The translations under genes were made by a program, and so were the position numbers. This document shows, one piece after another, positions 1 through 6,653 of a DNA stretch of 10,206 nucleotides. The stretch comes from Candidatus Alcyoniella australis (GTDB taxonomy: Bacteria; Lernaellota; Lernaellaia; JAVCCG01; Alcyoniellaceae), in the NCBI GenBank assembly GCA_030765605.1, contig JAVCCG010000142.1, positions 1 through 10,206 of the forward strand, given 5' to 3'. The notes under the pieces are model-generated. The model was not told the DNA's origin, did no database searches, and saw only the letters and a list, made by a program, of their open reading frames with translations. Each line of letters starts with the position of its first letter. Position 1 is the first letter of the stretch.

Positions 1-149
1 AAACATTATGTCAACTACACGACTTCAGGCGTAATTTTCCAATCGCCGTCCGAGATTCAGTTTTCAATGAGCACCTTTATATTTTACCAGGGGATGGGGA
101 GGTGTGTCAAACGCTATCTTACATGACGGGTGAAATTTGGCGTTACAAC

Positions 150-605
150 GTAGACCCTTCACTTCGTTCAGAATGACAGCCCGCGTGCGACTGATAGCGT
201 CATATCGCATTGATATCATACGAGAAACCGTCATACTGAGGCTCAGGCGAAGGATCTACGTGCGCACGTGGAATTTGTCTATAATGGACGATTGGTGGTT
301 GTAGAAAGTAGATTCTTCACTTCGTTCAGAATGACAGCCCGCGTGCGACTGATAGCGTTATATCGCATTGATATCATACGACAAACCGTCATCCTGAGGC
401 CCTGCCGAAGGATCTACGTGCGCACGTGGAATTTGTTTATAATTGGCGCAGGGTGGTTGTAGGGCGTAGACCATTCACTTTGTTCAGGGTGACAGCCCGC
501 GCGCGACTTACAGCGCTATATCGCATTGATATCATACGACAAGCTGTCATCCTGAGGCCCCGGGCCGAAGGATCTACTTCACGTATGCTGAATTTGATGT
601 GAATT
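150..605. repeat. Left cluster: three tandem copies of a 158-bp composite palindromic repeat
   Basis: Copies begin at 150, 308 and 466, an exact 158-bp period; the third fades out near 605. Each copy has four parts: a left arm (GTAGAnCCTTCACTTCG then TTCAGnnTGACAG), a small central hairpin (ATATC-gcatt-GATAT), a right arm (TGTCATCCTGAGG then CCGAAGGATCTAC) that is an inverted version of the left arm, and a 12-bp perfect palindrome ACGTGCGCACGT (258-269 in copy 1). A conserved spacer of about 39 bp with GAATTTG and GGTGGTTGTAG joins the copies. Copy 3 has lost the 12-bp palindrome. The repeat has no coding capacity of its own; short open frames across it are by-products of its composition. It resembles dispersed intergenic palindromic repeats known from many environmental bacterial genomes, but its function is unknown. 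The stop codon of the STAND gene lies about 15 bp to the right. Confidence 0.9.
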
Positions 606-618
606 GGCGTAAAACGTC

Positions 619-2709
619 CTACAACTTGCCGCGCAGAATTTCGAGGTTGCGTTGTGCCCTCTCGACATTGGGCTTGGCTCCGATGCGCTCGAAGATCTCC
701 AGGGCCTGCTGAACTAACTTAAGTCCTTCATCCTTTTTTCCCATCTCAAAGAGTAACAAACCGATGGTGCTATAGCTCTGCCCAATGCCAAGCTGATTCC
801 CTAAACCAATCTCGATCTCGAGGCTCTGCTGGTATTGCTCCAGGGCGGCGGCGTTATCGCCACGCTTCTGATGGATCATGCCGATCTGGTGGAGGGTCCG
901 AGCAACTCCCGCCTTATCGCCAATCTCGCGTTCAATTTTGATGCTCTGCTGGTATTGCTCCAGGGCGGCGTCCAAATCGCCGCGCAGATAATGGACGTTG
1001 CCGATCTGGTGGAGGGTGCTGGCCTCTCCCTCCTTGTTGCCGATCTCGCGTTTAATTTTGATGCTCTGCTGGTATTGCTCCAGGGCGGCGTCCAAATCGC
1101 CGCGCTGCTGGAGGATCATGCCGATCTGGTGGAGGGTGATGGCTTGCTCCATTTTAGCGCCCAGCTCGTCGAATATCTCTTGCGCCTGCTGGTATTGCTC
1201 CAGTGCGGCGTCCAAATCGCCGCGCAGCTGATGGATCACACCGATCAGGTGGAGGGAGGTGGCGACGTTACGTTTATCATCTGCCTGTTCAAATATCTCC
1301 CTACATTCGTCATGCATGCGGATGGATTCCAGGTATTCGCCTTGGTTCTGTAGCATGATTGCCAGATTGCCCAGTGATGCCGCGCCATCTTTTCCCAAGC
1401 TGCGGGCGCCGCGGACTAGGTCGGGAAGCATCTGCTGGACCGAGACCAGGAAGTCGGTATCTGATATGTCTCTTTCGGCTGCAAGATCGCGGTCGATGAA
1501 CAAGGTGTACTTGGAGAGTTTTTCAGACCAGCGGTCTTGATCGGCCTTTTCCCAGATTGTCTCCCTGATCAGCGCGTGGATCGTGTAGACCTCGACTCTC
1601 TGGTAGTGCGGCACTTTCCCGCACTCGACCAGGCTGCGGCGGCAGAGGCGGTCGAGAACTGGAATGGGCTCGTCAAGCACAGCTATAAATCCGGCAGCCT
1701 CGGCAGTGAACGGCCCCTGAAAGATCGATACCGCCTCGATCAGTCGGCGCTCGTCAGCGGAGAGCGCGTCCAGGCTCAGAGATAGAGAGCCCTCAAAACT
1801 GCTGAGGCTAGGGTCTACGTTCGCAGCGTGCGCCTTGGTTATCAGGTTCCGCGCCTGTTTAACAGCCTGATCTGGTTTCAGGGATGACTCGGCCAGATAG
1901 CCGCCGATCAGGCGACAGGCTAAAGCATGGTCAGAAAGCTTGTCCGCGATCTCGGACAGCACAGCAGCCTTATAGTCCTCTTGCTTGATGGACAGTTCGT
2001 CTCGAATGACAGCCACCGCAGGCTCTCGGTCAAGGGACGGAACTTGGATAGTTTTCTCTCCGGTTAAATGCGTGGGAGCCTCTCGGGATGTGATCAGCAG
2101 GGTCGCGTTTGGACTTATTCGGTTGAGAAACCCGAGCAGCGCGTCAGCGTCAGTATCGCCGTGTTCCTGGGCGTGCAGCACGGTCTCAAAGTTGTCCAGG
2201 ATCAGCAGGCGGCGGGCATCGGCTAAGCCATTGAGCACACCAGCCTTCAGATCTTTTTCGGATAGCCCCTCTATTACACCCTTGCCCAGAAGCCGCTTAC
2301 CGATCTCGGTGAGGAAATTTTGCAGGGTTGTGTCGGTCTTGAAGCTGAAGCCCCAGACAGCGTCGAAACGGTCCTTGGCCCGCTCGGCCGCCTTGCACGC
2401 GAGCACTGACTTGCCGATGCCGCCCATGCCCAGCAGGGTCAGCACGCGATGCTCTTGCAGCAGCGCCTCGATCGCGTCCAATTCCTTTTCCCGGCCATGG
2501 AACGAGGACGTGGTGTAGATGGCGGAAAGGTCGAAGGTGGTTGGTGGTTTTGGCTCAACAACGGGAGGATCGGGTGCTAATGTCTTGGGCTCATTTTTAT
2601 CTTTATCATGGGCAAGAATATACTGCTTGCGTTCGTAGTAGAAGACTCCAATACAAGTAACAACCAAGACAGCTATACCAAGGGCTATTTGCATAATTAC
2701 CACGATCAC
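619..2709 (-). CDS. Membrane-anchored STAND NTPase: TM helix, NB-ARC domain, C-terminal TPR array
   Basis: From the GTG at 2709 the product is 696 aa. Residues 7-25 form one hydrophobic helix followed by a basic stretch (YYERKQY), which predicts a cytosolic C-terminal part. A proline-rich linker (43-57) leads to an NB-ARC-like ATPase: P-loop GMGGIGKS (94-101), Walker B LLILDNFE (168-175), a sensor-type LLITSRE (204-210) and HALACRLIGGYL (261-272) in the GLPLAL position. A winged-helix-like region follows to about 430. Residues 443-690 are TPRs of about 40-residue period with the recurring unit RGDLDAALEQYQQ. In the STAND family, nucleotide exchange after ligand sensing drives oligomerisation and effector activation, and several bacterial members are anti-phage sensors. 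Here no enzymatic effector domain is seen; the N-terminal helix is the only effector candidate. The Shine-Dalgarno-like AAGGTGAT overlaps the GTG, so the ATG at 2694 (691 aa) is the likelier start. The gene is monocistronic between two clusters of the 158-bp repeat. Domain calls are firm; biological role is inferred. Confidence 0.9.
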   Translation of the reverse strand: MIVVIMQIALGIAVLVVTCIGVFYYERKQYILAHDKDKNEPKTLAPDPPVVEPKPPTTFDLSAIYTTSSFHGREKELDAIEALLQEHRVLTLLGMGGIGKSVLACKAAERAKDRFDAVWGFSFKTDTTLQNFLTEIGKRLLGKGVIEGLSEKDLKAGVLNGLADARRLLILDNFETVLHAQEHGDTDADALLGFLNRISPNATLLITSREAPTHLTGEKTIQVPSLDREPAVAVIRDELSIKQEDYKAAVLSEIADKLSDHALACRLIGGYLAESSLKPDQAVKQARNLITKAHAANVDPSLSSFEGSLSLSLDALSADERRLIEAVSIFQGPFTAEAAGFIAVLDEPIPVLDRLCRRSLVECGKVPHYQRVEVYTIHALIRETIWEKADQDRWSEKLSKYTLFIDRDLAAERDISDTDFLVSVQQMLPDLVRGARSLGKDGAASLGNLAIMLQNQGEYLESIRMHDECREIFEQADDKRNVATSLHLIGVIHQLRGDLDAALEQYQQAQEIFDELGAKMEQAITLHQIGMILQQRGDLDAALEQYQQSIKIKREIGNKEGEASTLHQIGNVHYLRGDLDAALEQYQQSIKIEREIGDKAGVARTLHQIGMIHQKRGDNAAALEQYQQSLEIEIGLGNQLGIGQSYSTIGLLLFEMGKKDEGLKLVQQALEIFERIGAKPNVERAQRNLEILRGKL
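830..1290 (-). repeat. 120-bp in-gene tandem repeat encoding near-identical TPR units
   Basis: The same DNA block recurs with an exact 120-bp period: segments starting at 841, 961, 1081 and 1201 all read CAGnGCGGCG then nnnTTATCGC or TCCAAATCGCC, and each is preceded by CTGCTGGTATTGCTC. Each period encodes one 40-residue TPR (about residues 483-640 of the STAND protein). Conservation at the nucleotide level, including synonymous sites, indicates recent duplication or gene conversion. The array may therefore differ in copy number between strains. Confidence 0.9.
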
Positions 2710-2711
2710 CT

Positions 2712-2740
2712 TTAATAATATTTATTCGCCGTATGGTCAA
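2712..2740 (-). promoter_or_regulatory. Possible promoter of the STAND gene
   Basis: On the minus strand TTGACC (2735-2740) and TATTAA (2712-2717) are separated by exactly 17 bp. The start of transcription would fall near 2705, inside the ribosome-binding region and downstream of the GTG at 2709. If this promoter is the one used, translation must begin at a later codon such as the ATG at 2694. The -10 match is only fair and the leader would be very short, so the call is tentative. Confidence 0.35.
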
Positions 2741-2828
2741 GTTATTCTGTGGAAAAGAGAAAAAAAGATGGGATCAGGACCGGCAGGCGGGAGTCGGTGC
2801 TAACCCTGACACGGCGTGGGAGTAGAAA

Positions 2829-3125
2829 GTAGATCCTTCACTTTGTTCAGGATGACGTACTGCGGGCGATGTGTAGGGTTATATCGCATTGATATCGTGC
2901 GCCAATTGTCATCCTGAGGCCCAGGGCCGAAGGATCTACGTGCGCACGTGGAATTTGTTTATAATTCACGTAGGGTGGTTGTAGGACGTAGACCCTTCAC
3001 TTCGTTCAGGGTGACAGCCTGCGCACGACTGACAGCGTTATATAGCATTGATATCGTGCGCCAATTGTCATCCTGAGGCCCTTGGCCGAAGGATCTACGT
3101 GCGCACGTGGAATTTGTTGTGAATC
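2829..3125. repeat. Right cluster: two more copies of the 158-bp palindromic repeat
   Basis: Copies begin at 2829 and 2988 (159-bp offset) and lie in the same orientation as the left cluster. Both keep the inverted arms, the ATATC-gcatt-GATAT style centre (one substitution in the second copy) and the ACGTGCGCACGT palindrome. Both share GTGCGCCAATTGTCAT next to the right arm, where the left cluster has ATACGACAA followed by ACC or GCT. The copies within a cluster therefore resemble each other more than copies across clusters, as expected from local duplication or conversion. The cluster ends about 10 bp before the stop codon of the neighbouring beta-propeller gene. Confidence 0.88.
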
Positions 3126-3134
3126 GACCGCTTG

Positions 3135-4631
3135 TCACCCGCAGCAGCCCGAGTCTTTGTCGTCTACGTCCTCGTTGTCGTCCTCCCAGAATCCGTGATC
3201 ATCATCGTCATCATCATCATCGTCGATGTCATCATCGTCGATGTCATCATCATCGATGTCATCATCGTCTTCGCCGCCTTGGTCGGGCATGTAAATGGTC
3301 CCGGCAACATAGACGTGTGACTGGTCGTCAACGGTCAGCGCATTGAGGCCCATGTAGGAAAAATCTAGATTCGGCAGATAGCTTATCGTCTCGAGCAGCT
3401 CGCCGTCCGTGCTGTAACGCAGGTAACCCAGGTACTCTCCGCCGAGTATGATCAAATCGCCATCGGGAGAGAGAGAGAGAGCCGACCTTGTCAGGTAGGA
3501 GGTCTCCGGCAGATATTCAGACCATTGCAGCTCACCATCGGGATTGTATTTTACCAACGCCATACAGACATTGTTATCGTCGCTTTCACAGCAGGGACCG
3601 GTAACGTAGGCGTTGCCCTGATCGTCCAAGGCCATGGCCGATTCCTGGTTCGTGTAGTACTTCGACGAACCGCGATCCTCCCCGTTGTTTAGATAGAAAC
3701 CATCGGACCACAGCAGGTCGCCGTTGGGATCGTACTTCAAGGTGTTGCAATGTCTCTTGTCGTCCATGCCCGTGACGTAGGTGTTGCCCTGATTGTCCAC
3801 GGCGATCGCCGATCCATAATCGTTGCCTGGGCCGCTGTCGTACGTCGCGCCCCATTCCTCGACGCCGTCAGCGGAATATTTCAGCGTGATGAAACCGGTC
3901 TGGTCCGACTCGTCGATCAATAATCCGGTGAAATACAGGTTGCCCTCGTGGTCGACCGCCGCATCCTCGGGTTGACAATAATCGCCGTAGCCTTGGATGG
4001 TAGCGAGCCACTGCTGGTTGCCGGAATAATCGTATTTAACCGCCCGGCATGCTTGGCCGTATGTCCGTTGTCCAAGGGCGAAGAAGTAATCGTCAGCGTC
4101 GGCAACCAGCACCTCTCCTTTAGCACTTCGATGGTCGGGGATTGCAGTCCACAGCAGGTTGCCGTCCTGGTCGTATGAACAGGTCTCCATCCAACCCTCG
4201 TCCGAATTGCCGGTGGTGATCACGCCGCCCTGGGGTGCGGGGAGAAGATCGTAGACAAGTTCGTTTATCCAGAGCTGCCAATGGTCCCCGCCATCCGCGC
4301 TTACACTCATCAGCGACGAATTATAGTCGTTGCAGCGCGATGTAAAGCTGTTTCCGGAGCTGTCCAGGGCGAGGGAGATCTCGGAATCGTCCTCATACGA
4401 ATCACTAAAATACATGTCCCACAGCGGCTCGGGATCGCTGTTGATTAAAAACTTGGCGAGCACGAAGTAGGTTTCTCCGGGCGATGAGTCGCCCAGCGCC
4501 GGAGAGCTTAGAAGGCCAATCGCCAGGCAGATCAGCAGCAGCGCGGGAAAGAACTTCCGTGATCGCGCCCAGGATCGGGAGGCTGGTCGGATTGTACGGC
4601 GATGGCGGCTTGCGGTCCCCTCGTGCTTCAT
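3135..4631 (-). CDS. Secreted SBBP-type beta-propeller protein with Asp-rich, Cys-Cys C-terminus
   Basis: The protein has 498 aa. A GGAG ribosome-binding site lies 8 nt before the ATG at 4631. A long basic N-region (1-26) precedes a hydrophobic core FFPALLLICLAIGLL, with likely signal-peptidase cleavage after ALG (residue 47), so it is exported. The body carries repeated propeller strands of the SBBP kind: VDHEGNLYFTG (226-236), VDNQGNTYVTG (278-288), LDDQGNAYVTG (335-345) and VDDQSHVYVAG (434-444). These alternate with strands of the type LKYxxDGxxxW. Such folds usually bind or scaffold; no catalytic residues are recognisable. Residues 454-478 are almost pure aspartate in DDDDI units, then HGFWEDDNEDVDD and the terminal SGCCG. 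An acidic linker before a Gly/Cys motif recalls the part of C-terminal sorting tags such as MYXO-CTERM that precedes the membrane helix, but here no helix follows. It is the first gene after the transporter's terminator and probably a separate transcription unit. Confidence 0.82.
   Translation of the reverse strand: MKHEGTASRHRRTIRPASRSWARSRKFFPALLLICLAIGLLSSPALGDSSPGETYFVLAKFLINSDPEPLWDMYFSDSYEDDSEISLALDSSGNSFTSRCNDYNSSLMSVSADGGDHWQLWINELVYDLLPAPQGGVITTGNSDEGWMETCSYDQDGNLLWTAIPDHRSAKGEVLVADADDYFFALGQRTYGQACRAVKYDYSGNQQWLATIQGYGDYCQPEDAAVDHEGNLYFTGLLIDESDQTGFITLKYSADGVEEWGATYDSGPGNDYGSAIAVDNQGNTYVTGMDDKRHCNTLKYDPNGDLLWSDGFYLNNGEDRGSSKYYTNQESAMALDDQGNAYVTGPCCESDDNNVCMALVKYNPDGELQWSEYLPETSYLTRSALSLSPDGDLIILGGEYLGYLRYSTDGELLETISYLPNLDFSYMGLNALTVDDQSHVYVAGTIYMPDQGGEDDDDIDDDDIDDDDIDDDDDDDDDHGFWEDDNEDVDDKDSGCCG
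3225..3269 (-). repeat. 15-bp coding microsatellite in the Asp-rich tail
   Basis: Three tandem 15-bp units (3225-3239, 3240-3254, 3255-3269) of the form GATGTCATCATCGTC encode the IDDDD units of the acidic tail. More ATC/GTC triplets lie at 3198-3224. The units preserve frame, so copy-number change would lengthen or shorten the linker without breaking the protein. Confidence 0.85.
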
Positions 4632-4703
4632 GATTTCAACTCCGCCCCATGGATAAGATTAAAATAACACAACGCATAAGGCGGGAGAAGGATTTTTTCA
4701 GGG

Positions 4704-4740
4704 AAATAAAAAAAGGGCCCGACCGCAATGGCCGGGCCCT
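4704..4740 (-). terminator. Intrinsic terminator of the OFA transporter gene
   Basis: Read on the minus strand, AGGGCCCG (4733-4740) pairs perfectly with CGGGCCCT (4714-4721) around a short loop, and a run of seven T follows immediately (A-run at 4708-4714 on the plus strand). It begins 25 bp after the transporter stop codon and lies upstream of the propeller gene start at 4631. It should separate the two same-strand genes into different transcription units. Confidence 0.88.
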
Positions 4741-4764
4741 GGTAAGGACTATCGCGCTAGGTGC

Positions 4765-6030
4765 TTAGGCCTGCTTGGGGGGCTTGACCATGCTGATCAC
4801 GCCCGCGGCCGCCAGGCACAGCACGCCGCAGATGGTGAAGGCCAGGGCGAAGTTGCCCATGTCGCCGAGCTTGCCGCCCAGGATCGGGCCGAAGATGCCG
4901 CCGATACCGTAGGCCAGGAAGACCCAGCCGTAGTTCTGGCCCACGTACTTGGTGCCGAAGGTGTCGGCCGTGATCGTCGGGAACAATGCGAAGTTGCCGC
5001 CGAAGTTAAAGCCGATCAGCGTGGCGAACAGGAACAGCGTGGCCGGGGTTCCGGCCATCCATTGGAAGAGAATCACGAACACGCCCTGGGTGGCCATCAT
5101 GATGATGATCGAGGGCTTGCGGCCGATCTTGTCCGAGATCATGCCCCAGGCGATGCGGCCGATGCCGTTGGCCAGGCTGAAGAACACGGCCATGGCCGTG
5201 CCCGCAATGGCGCTGGCCTTGATCGGGTCGATGCCGTTGGCGATCAGCGCCTCGGACGGGAAGAGCTTCATCAGGCCGATGCTCATCAGGCCCGCGGACG
5301 CGCCAAAGGCGAATGTCAGCAGGATCATATAGAACTGCGGGGTGGAGAGCATCTGGCCCGAGTTAAAGTCGACCGTGCCCGCCGCAGGTGCGCCGGCAGC
5401 ATTGGCCGCGGGCGGCTTGTAGCCCTTGGGCAGCCAGCCCTCGGGCGGGAAGACCATCCAGATGCCGCCGATGACCACCGCGATCAGGAAGATCGCGCCG
5501 TAGAGGATGAACGTGCCGCTTAGGCCCAGGCTGGTCTCTTCAAGCAAATGGCCCCAGGCGCCCGCCAGCTTGACCCACAGCATGGCGCCGAAGCCGAAGC
5601 CCGCAACCGCCAGGCCGGTGATCATGCCTTTTTTGTCCGGGAACCAGCGCATGCCCACGGCGATCGGAACCACGTACGCCAGGCCGATGCCTGCGCCGCC
5701 GACCACGCCGACAAACAGGAAGGTCACCCAGAAGTTCAGCGGACCCAACAGCCCGGCCAGGGCATAGCCCGCGCCGAGCACAACGCCGCCGGCCATTGCC
5801 AGCTTGCGCGGTCCGAGTTTGGGCATCAGGCGTCCGGCGATCACCATCACGATGGCGAACAGCGCCAGGCCCGCGGCGAACACGTACTGCGTCTCGGTCT
5901 TGGTCCAACCGGCCGCTTTCAGCGGCGTGGTGAACACCGACCAGGCGTAGATTGCGCCCAGGCAAAGCTGGATCATGATCGCCCCGACCACGACCAACCA
6001 GCGATTCATCACTTTTTCACCGTTGCTCAC
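4765..6030 (-). CDS. MFS transporter, oxalate/formate antiporter (OFA) family
   Basis: The protein has 421 aa, the normal size for a 12-helix major facilitator. It opens with the OFA-like NRWLVVVGAIMIQLCLGAIYAWSVF broken here as NRWLVVVGAI and QLCLGAIYAWSVF (residues 9-33). The loop 2-3 motif is GRLMPKLGPRKL (66-77) and its second-half counterpart GMISDKIGRKPS (296-307). GIGLAYVVPI (114-123) and MRWFPDKKGMITGLAVAGFGFG (127-148 region) are also characteristic. A hydrophilic Ala-rich central loop (about 200-225) separates the halves. The family exchanges small mono- or dicarboxylates such as oxalate, formate or lactate across the inner membrane; the substrate here cannot be read from sequence. 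The GTG start at 6030 is supported by GAGGAGGT with a 7-nt spacer; the later ATG at 6009 lacks such a site. Promoter, operator-like site and terminator around it indicate a monocistronic, regulated unit. Confidence 0.92.
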   Translation of the reverse strand: MSNGEKVMNRWLVVVGAIMIQLCLGAIYAWSVFTTPLKAAGWTKTETQYVFAAGLALFAIVMVIAGRLMPKLGPRKLAMAGGVVLGAGYALAGLLGPLNFWVTFLFVGVVGGAGIGLAYVVPIAVGMRWFPDKKGMITGLAVAGFGFGAMLWVKLAGAWGHLLEETSLGLSGTFILYGAIFLIAVVIGGIWMVFPPEGWLPKGYKPPAANAAGAPAAGTVDFNSGQMLSTPQFYMILLTFAFGASAGLMSIGLMKLFPSEALIANGIDPIKASAIAGTAMAVFFSLANGIGRIAWGMISDKIGRKPSIIIMMATQGVFVILFQWMAGTPATLFLFATLIGFNFGGNFALFPTITADTFGTKYVGQNYGWVFLAYGIGGIFGPILGGKLGDMGNFALAFTICGVLCLAAAGVISMVKPPKQA

Positions 6031-6111
6031 GGGGAATACCTCCTCATATTATCGCTTGATGACTTTTCGGCAAACAGTCTAGTTGAAACGCCCGCTAAGG
6101 CGAATCGAAGG

Positions 6112-6140
6112 ATCCTATGAAGCGCAGGCTATTATGTCAA
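6112..6140 (-). promoter_or_regulatory. Sigma70-type promoter of the OFA transporter
   Basis: On the minus strand a perfect -35 box TTGACA (6135-6140) is followed by exactly 17 bp and the -10 box TAGGAT (6112-6117). Transcription would start near 6105, giving a leader of about 75 nt that contains the transporter's Shine-Dalgarno site. This is the best promoter match in the window. Confidence 0.7.
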
Positions 6141-6148
6141 GCATAAAA

Positions 6149-6166
6149 TGAATGAATGCTCATTCA
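6149..6166. promoter_or_regulatory. FadR-like (TetR-family) operator candidate
   Basis: The 18-bp site TGAATGA-ATGC-TCATTCA has perfect 7-bp inverted arms. Known Bacillus FadR sites, bound by a TetR-family acyl-CoA-responsive repressor, have the pattern TGAATGA-MTAN-TCATTCA, with the same arms and spacer length. The site begins 8 bp upstream of the transporter's -35 box. Binding there could influence the transporter promoter or a rightward promoter. No TetR-family gene lies in the window, so the cognate regulator is unknown. Confidence 0.6.
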
Positions 6167-6425
6167 GAGAGGCACGGTCCGATTCCTCCGGCTGCCGCGC
6201 CGCGGGCTGTCCCTCAAAATTCTGATGTTAGGCTCACAAATTTATTACCAAACCGAAAGTTGATACGCTATATAAAGTTTAGAATATGCTTAATTAACAA
6301 CACTGTCGTATATATCGGTGAGCCTGGCACTTAAATTGCTTAAAACTAATTAAATTGAATTGCATCCGCGGCAACGGGGAAAATTGCTAACCCGGATGCA
6401 TGTTGGATCAGCAGGGAGGTGGCTA
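6167..6425. other. AT-rich intergenic region upstream of the small ORF and lipoprotein operon
   Basis: No convincing protein-coding frame is seen here. An AT-rich segment is bounded by a 7-bp inverted repeat, GGCTCAC (6231-6237) and GTGAGCC (6318-6324). TTGATA (6260-6265) lies 17 bp before AATATG (6283-6288), a weak promoter-like pair for rightward transcription. A stronger inverted repeat near the right end is listed separately. Confidence 0.5.
6361..6400 (+). promoter_or_regulatory. Nested inverted repeat in a possible mRNA leader
   Basis: TGCATCCG (6361-6368) and CGGATGCA (6393-6400) are perfect 8-bp inverted arms. Inside them GCAA (6371-6374) can pair with TTGC (6384-6387) around a purine-rich loop. 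The structure ends 13 bp before the strong Shine-Dalgarno of the 30-residue ORF. It has no T-tract and so is not an intrinsic terminator. I could not match it to a riboswitch class I know; it may be a protein operator or an RNA stem. Confidence 0.4.
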
Positions 6426-6518
6426 ATGAAAGAGAAGAGAATGAAAAATCGTTGGGGCATGATGTTCTCGATCCTAATGATTTCTTTGATTTCGCCGGTG
6501 ATGCTCAAGGACAACTAG
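6426..6518 (+). CDS. Possible 30-residue hydrophobic small protein or leader peptide
   Basis: An ATG at 6426 stands 5 nt after AGGGAGGT (6413-6420), one of the best ribosome-binding sites in the window. The frame runs to TAG at 6516-6518. It encodes a basic N-terminus (MKEKRMKNR), a hydrophobic stretch (GMMFSILMISLISPVML) and a short polar end (KDN). This is the layout of a small single-span membrane protein, a toxin-like peptide, or a decayed signal peptide. It lies 135 bp upstream of the lipoprotein operon on the same strand and may act as a leader peptide for it. No homologue is recognised; support is the Shine-Dalgarno site and the peptide's layout only. Confidence 0.42.
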   Translation: MKEKRMKNRWGMMFSILMISLISPVMLKDN

Positions 6519-6592
6519 CGTCGTTGCGTGTAAGTAACGAACAACAACCAGCACTTAATTAATATAATTCGATAGATCCGCGATAAGGCAAA

Positions 6593-6611
6593 GGACGCCA
6601 TTCGTGCGTCC
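6593..6611 (+). promoter_or_regulatory. Small stable hairpin upstream of the lipoprotein operon
   Basis: GGACGC (6593-6598) and GCGTCC (6606-6611) form a 6-bp GC-rich stem; an inner A-T pair would close a TTCG loop. It lies 31 bp upstream of the ribosome-binding site of the first lipoprotein gene. No T-tract follows, so termination is unlikely. A TATAAT hexamer lies 25 bp upstream at 6563-6568 but lacks a good -35 partner. Confidence 0.35.
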
Positions 6612-6653
6612 GGATGAAAAAATAGAAAAATCTGGGGCAATAAGGGGGGTGGC

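Noticed and set aside
268-462. A 64-residue plus-strand open frame in the left repeat cluster
   Set aside because: It is built from the 158-bp repeat, has no ribosome-binding site and no recognisable protein pattern.
150-605. CRISPR array
   Set aside because: Units are 158 bp and conserved along their entire length, with no unique spacers of 30-40 bp and no cas genes.
835-1353. A repetitive 172-residue plus-strand frame
   Set aside because: It is the antisense of the homogenised TPR array; its internal repeats only mirror the 120-bp DNA period.
6204-6215. GGGCTGTCCCTC, similar to the inverted-repeat arm at 10104-10114
   Set aside because: A single short, imperfect match with no partner arm nearby; chance similarity is the simplest reading.
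6152-6334. A 60-residue plus-strand frame starting in the FadR-like palindrome
   Set aside because: No Shine-Dalgarno site, low-complexity start and an AT-rich end with no protein character.
6581-6630. c-di-GMP (GEMM) riboswitch, suggested by AAGGCAAAGGACGC
   Set aside because: The second conserved block and the expected long-range helices are missing.
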